Source of the DNA: an uncultured Prosthecobacter sp.
Lineage (GTDB): Bacteria; Verrucomicrobiota; Verrucomicrobiia; Verrucomicrobiales; Verrucomicrobiaceae
Length of the DNA: 12,784 nucleotides
Direction: 5' to 3'
Assembly (NCBI GenBank): GCA_947523045.1
Contig: CANNUR010000071.1
Coordinates: forward strand, 1 to 12,784
Shown here: positions 7,427 to 12,784 of the stretch, one piece after another
Position numbering within the stretch: the first letter of the stretch is position 1
How the letters are laid out: every line of letters starts with the position of its first letter
Translations under genes and position numbers: made by a program
Notes under the pieces: generated by a model
The model's database searches: none
What the model was told of the DNA's origin: nothing
What the model saw: the letters and a program-made list of their open reading frames with translations, nothing else

Positions 7427-7446
7427 CTTGTGAAATTTTTCACAAG
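7427..7446. promoter_or_regulatory. Perfect CRP/FNR-family-like palindrome (TGTGA-N6-TCACA)
   Basis: Nine-base arms CTTGTGAAA and TTTCACAAG flank a central TT. The core fits TGTGA-N6-TCACA exactly (7429-7444), the half-site pattern recognised by CRP-type regulators; FNR-type sites are usually TTGAT-N4-ATCAA. It covers the predicted transcription start, so binding there would be expected to repress. If the real start is further downstream it could instead activate. A leader-RNA hairpin (8 bp, 4-base loop) is the alternative reading. The palindrome is seen; the regulator is inferred. Confidence 0.6.
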
Positions 7447-7478
7447 CTCAGGTCGGGCCGGCCCGGTCATTTCAACCC

Positions 7479-8138
7479 ATGAAATATTTCTTTCTCAGCT
7501 ACCTGTTCGTCGCCGCGATTGTGGTGGCCGCCTTTGGCACGCGCGGCAGCAAGTCGGAACTGCCTCCCCTGGAGATCTTCCAAGACATGGACCACCAGGC
7601 GAAGGTCAAGTACCAGGCGAAGAGCGACTTCTTCGCTGACGGTCTGGGCGCGCGTCGTCCGGTGAAGGGCACGGTGCCGATGGGCTTTGAGGTGCCCACT
7701 GCGGCGGCTTCCTCGGGCAAGTACCAGCCGCCCGCCTTCGGCTTCAGCCACGGCGTCGGCTACTACGGCACCGGCAAGATGGGCGACTACTACGGTGACG
7801 GCCTGCCCAAGGAAATCGAGCTGTCCAAGAGCCTGCTCGAGCGCGGGGAGCGTCAGTACAACATCTACTGTGCCGTCTGCCACGCCGAATCCGGCAACGG
7901 CAAGGGGGTCACCTCGAAGTACGGCATCCTGACCGCCTTCAACTTCCTCCAGCCCGGCGCCCTCGATCCGGCGAACGCCGCGGCCTACCGCGCCGATGGC
8001 GCGATGTTCGACGTCATCTCCAACGGCAAGGGTCTGATGGGCCCCTACGGTGGCTCCATCTCCGTTCAGGACCGCTGGGCCATCGTGGCCTACATCCGCA
8101 CCCTCCAGCTCGCGGCCAAGGAGAACAACGTCCAGTAA
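7479..8138 (+). CDS. actE: ActE-like monoheme cytochrome c of Alternative Complex III
   Basis: A 219-residue membrane-anchored cytochrome c of the kind found as subunit E of ACIII, the quinol:electron-acceptor oxidoreductase that replaces bc1 in some bacteria. Residues 1-20 form a hydrophobic anchor. Then comes the characteristic DMDHQAKVK...FFADG...RRPVKGTVP stretch (36-67), the haem site CAVCH (131-135) in LLERGERQYNIYCAVCH, and a C-terminal segment with the likely axial Met187 (GLMGPYGG) followed by DRWAIVAYIRTLQ (198-210). Some ActE proteins are lipoproteins; here there is no Cys near the N-terminus, so the helix is probably an uncleaved anchor or signal peptide. It would carry electrons on the periplasmic side towards ActF, the oxidase module or soluble cytochromes. 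It is the first gene of the operon, with no actA-actD immediately upstream. Confidence 0.88.
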   Translation: MKYFFLSYLFVAAIVVAAFGTRGSKSELPPLEIFQDMDHQAKVKYQAKSDFFADGLGARRPVKGTVPMGFEVPTAAASSGKYQPPAFGFSHGVGYYGTGKMGDYYGDGLPKEIELSKSLLERGERQYNIYCAVCHAESGNGKGVTSKYGILTAFNFLQPGALDPANAAAYRADGAMFDVISNGKGLMGPYGGSISVQDRWAIVAYIRTLQLAAKENNVQ

Positions 8139-8156
8139 TTCGAGGCATTTTCCGGC

Positions 8157-9461
8157 ATGAGTCACCACGTTACCTTCAACGATCTGCCCCAAGGCGGCGA
8201 AAAATTCGACCGGGCCAAGGGCGCCAAGCTGATCAACGCCTTCGGCGCCGCCGCCGCGCTCGGCCTGGCGGGTTCGCTGTACTTCTTCTTCGCGAAGACC
8301 GACACCTTTGCCTACAGCTGGCTGTTCGCCTTCTTCTTCGCCTTCACCTTCGTCGCCGGTGGCTGCTTCTGGATCCTTCTGCACAGCGCCTCGAACTCCG
8401 GCTGGGGCGTCGCTCTGCGCCGTCTCTGGGAGCAGCTCGCCAACCTGGTGCTGCCGCTCGCCATCCTCGGCCTGCCGCTGCTGCTGGTGCCCAAGGTTCA
8501 GGACTCCCTCTATGAATGGATGGGCCACCACCGCGAGGCCGCTCATCACGCCCATGAGTCGGGTGAAACGGTGAAGGAAGCCCTGCATCACATGGCCGAG
8601 GACAACAGCCACCTGCACATCCTGGTGGACAAGTTCGGCTACCTGAACCTCAGCGCCTGGAACTTCCGCTTCGTTTTCTACTTCTTCGTGCTCTGGCACA
8701 TCGCCCGCACCCTGCGCCGCAAGTCGGTCCTGCAGGATCAGGATGGCGACATCAAGCACACGATCAAGTCGCGCACCTTCTCCTGCCGCTGGCTGCTGTT
8801 CTACGCCCTGACCGTCACCTTTGCCGCGGTCGACTGGCTGATGACCCTCGATTACGCCTGGTTCTCGACCATGTGGGGGGTGTACATCTTCGCCGGCTGC
8901 GCTTGGGCTTCGATGGCGGCGACCATTCTTCTGGTGACCTGGCTGAAGAGCCTGGGCTACCTCGGCAAGGTCGTCACCGACGAGCACTACCACCTGATGG
9001 GCAAGCTGCTCTTCGCCTTCACGGTGTTCTGGGCCTACATCGCCTTCAGCCAGTACTTCCTGATCTGGTACGCCAACATCACTGAGGAGACCCGCTTCTA
9101 CCTGACCCGCAACACCGAGGGCTGGCGCTGGGTGTCGATCTTCATCGTCATCGGCCACTTCATCGCGCCCTTCGTCCTGCTGCTGTCGCAGCCGCGCAAG
9201 AAAAAGCCGGCGGTCATCGGCCTCGTCTGCCTGTGGATTCTGTTCATGCACCTGGTGGACATCTATTGGAACGTCATCCCCGAGCGCGGTCCGTCGCTGG
9301 GCATCGGTGTCTGGGCGCCTGGCGCCTGGGTGGGTGATGTCTTCGCCCTGCTCGCCGTCGTCGGCACGCTCGGTTTCCTTTTCCTGCGCGGCCTTGCCAA
9401 CCAGAGTCTCTACCCCTGCCGCGACCCGCGCCTGCTCGAGTCCGCCAACGTTGTCAACTGA
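8157..9461 (+). CDS. actF: ActF-like membrane subunit of Alternative Complex III
   Basis: A 434-residue integral membrane protein with about ten transmembrane segments. The second half carries stretches characteristic of ActF: LTVTFAAVDWLMTLDYAWFSTMWGVY (in 218-243), TDEHYHLMGKLLFAFTVFWAYIAFSQY (in 274-300), then WYANITEETRFYLTRN (304-319) and MHLVDIYWNVIPE (364-376). In ACIII the related subunits C and F are thought to contribute to proton translocation, with quinol binding assigned to C. The first soluble loop is enlarged and His-rich: nine His within residues 124-154. That loop is short in the ActF proteins I recall, so this looks like an insertion. A GAGG 10 bases before the ATG is the best Shine-Dalgarno match in the operon. 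The gene starts 18 bases after actE. Confidence 0.87.
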   Translation: MSHHVTFNDLPQGGEKFDRAKGAKLINAFGAAAALGLAGSLYFFFAKTDTFAYSWLFAFFFAFTFVAGGCFWILLHSASNSGWGVALRRLWEQLANLVLPLAILGLPLLLVPKVQDSLYEWMGHHREAAHHAHESGETVKEALHHMAEDNSHLHILVDKFGYLNLSAWNFRFVFYFFVLWHIARTLRRKSVLQDQDGDIKHTIKSRTFSCRWLLFYALTVTFAAVDWLMTLDYAWFSTMWGVYIFAGCAWASMAATILLVTWLKSLGYLGKVVTDEHYHLMGKLLFAFTVFWAYIAFSQYFLIWYANITEETRFYLTRNTEGWRWVSIFIVIGHFIAPFVLLLSQPRKKKPAVIGLVCLWILFMHLVDIYWNVIPERGPSLGIGVWAPGAWVGDVFALLAVVGTLGFLFLRGLANQSLYPCRDPRLLESANVVN

Positions 9462-9466
9462 TCCCC

Positions 9467-9847
9467 ATGTCCTCGACCGACTCCCCCTCGAAAGCCGGCG
9501 CCACCTTCACTTGGGTGCTGGGTGCCTTCGCCAGCTTTGCCGTTCTGTTCTGGCTGATCCAGACCGTCTTTGCCAAGCCGGGTGACCGCGACCCGCGCGC
9601 GCCCGAGCGCCTCGCCAATCGCGCCGAGATCGATGGCGCGCAAAACGAACTGCTCGGCAAGCTTGGTCTCGACGACCCCGCCCGCAAGGCCGCCCTCTTC
9701 GACAAGTCTCTGGCCGCCCTCAAGGCGCGTCCGCAGGCTGCCAGCCAGCAGGTGGTGCCCGGCTCGCCGACCCAGCTCAAGCAGGCCGCCGCCGAAGCGC
9801 CGCCCGCCGCCCCCGCTGCGGCTCCCGCACCGGCCCCCAAGAACTGA
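9467..9847 (+). CDS. Small single-helix membrane protein between actF and the ccoN-like gene
   Basis: I do not recognise this 126-residue protein. A short polar N-terminus precedes one transmembrane helix (about residues 14-35), then a charged segment likely to be helical (40-87, including ERLANRAEIDGAQNELLGKL) and a tail rich in Ala and Pro (about 105-126). Starting 5 bases after actF and ending 17 bases before the ccoN-like start, it is clearly part of the operon. The position and topology suggest an accessory or assembly subunit, comparable to small subunits such as CcoQ, or a linker between the ACIII and oxidase parts. The segment after the helix loosely resembles small proteins encoded beside ACIII/oxidase genes that carry an R-X-N-L-X-Q-type motif, but I would not press that. 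Confidence 0.75.
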   Translation: MSSTDSPSKAGATFTWVLGAFASFAVLFWLIQTVFAKPGDRDPRAPERLANRAEIDGAQNELLGKLGLDDPARKAALFDKSLAALKARPQAASQQVVPGSPTQLKQAAAEAPPAAPAAAPAPAPKN

Positions 9848-9864
9848 ATTTGATCCCGGAACCT

Positions 9865-11346
9865 ATGCAGACCTCCCCAGCGACCCCGGACACCCAGGCC
9901 GATGACCTCCGGCGTGCGGCCATCGACAAGTCCGTGAAGGGCCCCGTGCTTTTCCTTTTCCTCAACGGTGCCTTCTGGCTGATGGCCTCGACCATCCTTG
10001 GTGTGCTCGCCGCCGTCAAGCAGTTCGCCCCCGACTTCCTCGGTCCCTGCAGCGTGTTGCAGTACGGCCGCCTGCAACCGACCCACGTTAACGCCCTGGT
10101 TTATGGCTGGGGCGTGCAGGCCGGTCTCGGCGCCATGCTCTGGATCATGGCCCGTCGCACGGGTCAGGAACTGAAGTCCGGCAAGTCCGTGCTCATGGTG
10201 GCCGCCGTGTTCTGGAACATCGCCCTCACCCTCGGCCTGCTCGGCATTCTGTTTGGCCGCAGCACCTCGATGGAGTGGCTGGAAATGCCGGCCTTCGTCT
10301 GGCCGGTGATGCTCGCCAGCTTCCTCGCCTTTGCCTGGCCGATGGCGCGCATGTTCAGCCGCGCCTTCCGCCCCGAGGGTTTCATGGTCAGCACCTGGTA
10401 CGTGCTCGGTGCCTGCTTCTGGTTCCCCTGGGTTTTCGTCAGCGCGAACGTGGCCCTGCACTGCCTGCCCGGCCTCGGTGCCCTCGGGGCCGGCATCAAT
10501 GCCTGGTACGTGCACGCCCTGATCCTGCTCTTCTTCGCCCCGGTCGCCATTGGCGCCGCCTACTACTTCATTCCGAAGGTCACCGGTCAGCCGATCGCCA
10601 GCGCCCAGCTCGCCAAGCTCGGCTTCTGGATGCTCGCCGTGCTCGGCGGCTGGACCGGCATGCAGCATTTCATGGGCGGCCCGCTGCCCGCCTGGATGCC
10701 CGCCGTCGGCGCCGCCGCCGCCGTGCTGCTGCTCATCCCGGTCGGCGTGGTTGGTCTCAACCACCACCTGACCACCCTTGGCAAGCACAGCCTCGTCGCC
10801 ACCAGCCCGACCCTGCGCTTCGTCTTCTTCGGTTCGCTCTTCTACCCGGTGAGCGGCGCCCTGCTGGCGCTGATCTCGAACTTCAACACCGGTGCCACCC
10901 TGCAGTTCACCCAAGCTTGGTACGGCTTCCAAATCGTCGCCGTCTACGGCTTCTTCAGCATGACCCTGTTCGGCGCCATCTATTACATCGTGCCGCGTCT
11001 GTCGGGCTGTGAATGGCTGTCGGTGCGCCTGATCCGCAACCACTTCTGGTTCTCGGTCTACGGCATCGCCGCCATCGTCGTCACCAGCCTGGTCGCCGGC
11101 ATCCAGCAGGGCGCCGACCTCAATCATCCGGAAATGTGGGATCAGAACTTCAGCCAGCTTGCCCTCAACCTGCGCCCCTACCTGATCGCCCGCGCCATCG
11201 CCTGGGCCCTGATCACCTGGTCCAACTTCTGGTTCCTTGTCCATCTCATGCTCATGGTGGCCGGCCTCGGCCGCCGAAGCTCGGCCCCGACGCTGCTTGC
11301 GCATGACCACGAAGACGAAGCCCTTCCCAACGCCGCCCACGCATGA
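9865..11346 (+). CDS. CcoN-like subunit I homologue lacking most haem-copper ligands
   Basis: A 493-residue, roughly 12-helix membrane protein whose order of motifs follows the cbb3 oxidase catalytic subunit: YGRLQPTHVNA (67-77), YYFIPK (233-238), TSPTLRF (313-319) and FGAIYYIVPRL (369-379). It should span the membrane and partner CcoO. The active-site residues are mostly missing. From memory of canonical CcoN, the low-spin haem His in TM2 (His74) and one CuB His (His217) are kept. The paired HH becomes Gln267-His268, the cross-linked Tyr becomes Gly261, and the G-H-V-H motif carrying the b3 and b ligands becomes G-F-Q-I (Phe355, Ile357). So it probably cannot reduce oxygen in the usual way. 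The ATG at 9865 is preferred over a TTG at 9850. The stop overlaps the ccoO start (ATGA), implying coupled translation. The homology is sure; the function is not. Confidence 0.88.
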   Translation: MQTSPATPDTQADDLRRAAIDKSVKGPVLFLFLNGAFWLMASTILGVLAAVKQFAPDFLGPCSVLQYGRLQPTHVNALVYGWGVQAGLGAMLWIMARRTGQELKSGKSVLMVAAVFWNIALTLGLLGILFGRSTSMEWLEMPAFVWPVMLASFLAFAWPMARMFSRAFRPEGFMVSTWYVLGACFWFPWVFVSANVALHCLPGLGALGAGINAWYVHALILLFFAPVAIGAAYYFIPKVTGQPIASAQLAKLGFWMLAVLGGWTGMQHFMGGPLPAWMPAVGAAAAVLLLIPVGVVGLNHHLTTLGKHSLVATSPTLRFVFFGSLFYPVSGALLALISNFNTGATLQFTQAWYGFQIVAVYGFFSMTLFGAIYYIVPRLSGCEWLSVRLIRNHFWFSVYGIAAIVVTSLVAGIQQGADLNHPEMWDQNFSQLALNLRPYLIARAIAWALITWSNFWFLVHLMLMVAGLGRRSSAPTLLAHDHEDEALPNAAHA

Positions 11347-12020
11347 CTCAGTTCCGCACGTTCATTCTCGCCCTGATCGCCAGCTTCGGCCTGCCTTGGC
11401 TGTGCTTGGTCGTCGTGCCCGCCGTGAAATACCAGGCGCTGACACCGCTGCCCTATGACAAGGAGGCCGACGGCATGGACGGCTTTTATCCACCGGCGCC
11501 GATCAACCGTCAAGGCCAGCTCGTGTACGCCCGCGAAGGCTGCGTCCAGTGCCACACCCAGATGATCCGCCCGACCCAGCTCGCCCTCGATGGCTGGCGT
11601 AAGGGCTGGGGGCAGGATCAGGAGGCTCGTCCGGCCGCCCCGGTGCGTGCCAATGAACTGCGCGACTACCTTGGCGAACCCTACGCCTTCCTCGGTGTTC
11701 AGCGCAGTGGTCCGGACCTTGCCAACTACGGCTGGCGTGCCCCCGAGCGTGGTGCGATCCACCAGATGCTCTACGCGCCGAAGTCGGTGCATGACTGGTC
11801 GAACATGCCGGCCTTCCAGCATCTCTATGTCGAGCGCCTTGCCCAGGGCCAGCCTTCCGCCAAGGCCCTGAAGCTGAGCGGCAAGTTTGCTCCGGAGGCC
11901 GGATACGAAGTTGTGCCCACCGCCGAGGCCGAAGCCCTCGTCGACTACCTGCTGTCCCTCAAGAAAGACTACCCGGTCCCCAGCAAGACCGCGGTCGCGG
12001 CCACCCCCGCCGCCCCCTGA
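11343..12020 (+). CDS. ccoO: cbb3-type oxidase subunit II, monoheme cytochrome c
   Basis: A 225-residue protein with an N-terminal transmembrane anchor (about 7-27) and a periplasmic cytochrome c domain. The haem motif CVQCHTQMIRP (67-77) is the CcoO hallmark (usually CYSCHSQMIRP). RSGPDLANYGW (121-131) and the axial Met155 in SNMPAF also match the family, as does the final EALVDYLLSLKKDYP (197-211). It should pass electrons from soluble or membrane cytochromes into subunit I. All its cofactor ligands look intact, in contrast to the neighbouring ccoN-like protein. The ATG overlaps the previous stop by four bases (ATGA). The Ala/Pro-rich end (217-225) resembles the tails of the third and sixth proteins of the operon. 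Confidence 0.92.
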   Translation: MTQFRTFILALIASFGLPWLCLVVVPAVKYQALTPLPYDKEADGMDGFYPPAPINRQGQLVYAREGCVQCHTQMIRPTQLALDGWRKGWGQDQEARPAAPVRANELRDYLGEPYAFLGVQRSGPDLANYGWRAPERGAIHQMLYAPKSVHDWSNMPAFQHLYVERLAQGQPSAKALKLSGKFAPEAGYEVVPTAEAEALVDYLLSLKKDYPVPSKTAVAATPAAP

Positions 12021-12051
12021 GTCTGCCACTTCCCGCGACCCGCCAACGCCC

Positions 12052-12780
12052 ATGAGCGCCCCCCAATCCCCAATGAACCCCGACAGCACCGATCTCGACC
12101 GCTTGCACGCCGCGGTGCGCCGTGAGAAGGCCGATCTCGAGCCGGGCCGCGAGCCTGCGCCGCTGTGGGTCATGTTCCTGTTCATGATCATCGCCATCAT
12201 CGCCGGCGGCCAGCTCGGCCCGATGACCGGTGGCTGGAGCTTTTCCGTCAGCAATCCGTTCTCGCTCGCCCAGCACGGCGATCCGCGTCCGGGCGGTGGC
12301 GCCGGTGCCGGCGCGATGGATCCCTTCCAGACGGCCATGAAGAAGGGTGCCAGCGGCTACGCCGTCTGCGGCGGCTGCCACCAGGGCAACGGCCTCGGCA
12401 TCGCCGGCCAGTATCCGCCGCTCGCCGGTTCGGAATGGGTGACAGGCGGCACTGAACGGCTGATCCGCGTCGTTCAGCACGGTCTGGTTGGCCAGGTCAC
12501 CGTGGCGGGCCAGAACTACAATTTCCCGGGCGGCATGCAGGGCTTTGGTGCCGCCATGTCCGCGGGCGACCTCGCCAACGTCCTCACCTACATTCGCAAT
12601 ACCTGGGGCAATGAAGGGACGATGATCACCAAAGAGATGGTTGAAGCCGTCCGCAAGACGGAGTCCGCACGTACAACCCAGTGGACGCAGGCCGAGCTCG
12701 AGTCCTTCGCTGCTGCCAACGTTGCCGGTGAGATTCCCGCAGGCCCCGGCGCCACCGCCGCCGCTGCACCGGCCAAGTAA
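12052..12780 (+). CDS. Membrane-anchored monoheme cytochrome c in the position of CcoP
   Basis: A 242-residue protein with a polar N-terminus, one transmembrane helix (about 38-55), a Gly-rich linker (78-88) and one cytochrome c domain. The haem site is YAVCGGCHQGNG (Cys106, Cys109, His110). PPLAGSEWV (122-130) and the probable axial Met162 in FPGGMQGFG follow, then DLANVLTYIRNTWGN (173-187). Canonical CcoP has two haems and about 300 residues; this has one haem, so I do not call it ccoP. The fold resembles the cytochrome c domains attached to oxidase subunits in many bacteria. It could be the electron entry point of the complex. The stop lies four bases before the window end. A second in-frame ATG at 12073 is possible, as neither start has a Shine-Dalgarno. 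The operon may continue beyond the window. Confidence 0.88.
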   Translation: MSAPQSPMNPDSTDLDRLHAAVRREKADLEPGREPAPLWVMFLFMIIAIIAGGQLGPMTGGWSFSVSNPFSLAQHGDPRPGGGAGAGAMDPFQTAMKKGASGYAVCGGCHQGNGLGIAGQYPPLAGSEWVTGGTERLIRVVQHGLVGQVTVAGQNYNFPGGMQGFGAAMSAGDLANVLTYIRNTWGNEGTMITKEMVEAVRKTESARTTQWTQAELESFAAANVAGEIPAGPGATAAAAPAK

Positions 12781-12784
12781 CCCC

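Noticed and set aside
7467..9251. Long minus-strand open frame opposite actE and actF
   Set aside because: Same GC-driven shadow effect; no recognisable motifs, while the + strand frame has CXXCH and conserved ActF motifs.
9454..11340. Very long minus-strand open frame opposite the small protein and ccoN-like gene
   Set aside because: Its product is low-complexity (rich in Gly, Glu, His, Ala) with no family resemblance, and the opposite strand encodes clear membrane proteins. GC-rich codons on one strand suppress stops on the other.
9865..11346. Nitric oxide reductase (NorB-type) as identity of the CcoN-like protein
   Set aside because: NorB enzymes keep the haem His ligands and add glutamates near FeB; this protein lacks the b3 and b ligands and its neighbours are CcoO and ACIII genes, not norC.
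11887..12051. Upstream extension of the last cytochrome's frame over the end of ccoO
   Set aside because: The extension is a shadow of ccoO (Arg/Pro-rich) and would overlap it by 134 bases; the ATG at 12052 starts a normal anchored cytochrome.

Overview
This is a high-GC bacterial window in which every supported gene lies on the + strand. I infer a member of the Verrucomicrobiota, perhaps close to the Opitutales. The basis is the pairing of Alternative Complex III (ACIII)-type subunits with a cbb3-type oxidase module, the character of the arginine genes, the near absence of Shine-Dalgarno sites, and the heptamer and REP-like intergenic repeats. No marker gene fixes the taxonomy, so the assignment is tentative.

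Layout. (1) 1-2385: most of a phosphoenolpyruvate carboxylase gene, cut at the window's left edge. (2) 2386-2542: a repeat-bearing spacer with two facing blocks of period-7 repeats. (3) 2543-3943: a beta-CASP metallo-beta-lactamase RNA nuclease. (4) 3938-4092: three copies of a 29-30 bp REP-like element, the first supplying the nuclease stop codon, then a strong GC hairpin and another period-7 block. (5) 4184-7307: an arginine biosynthesis cluster, argB-argD-argF. (6) 7308-7478: an intergenic region with a plausible promoter and a perfect TGTGA-N6-TCACA palindrome. (7) 7479-12780: a tightly packed six-gene respiratory operon: actE-like monoheme cytochrome, actF-like membrane subunit, small one-helix protein, ccoN-like subunit, ccoO, and a membrane-anchored monoheme cytochrome c.

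The respiratory operon is the part worth attention. The ACIII-type genes for subunits E and F are present without A-D immediately upstream, because the operon begins behind its own promoter after argF. The oxidase subunit I homologue aligns over its core with CcoN, but lacks most metal ligands of a haem-copper oxidase: the haem b3 histidine is Phe, the second low-spin haem b histidine is Ile, one CuB histidine is Gln, and the cross-linked tyrosine is Gly. The adjacent CcoO and cytochromes keep intact CXXCH motifs and plausible Met ligands. I infer a membrane electron-transfer assembly that uses an oxidase fold without a normal oxygen-reducing site, possibly joined to ACIII parts. The alternatives are a scaffold for a canonical oxidase encoded elsewhere, or a divergent ACIII-oxidase supercomplex. 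Comparison with canonical CcoN was made from memory of the family, so a structural alignment is the decisive test.
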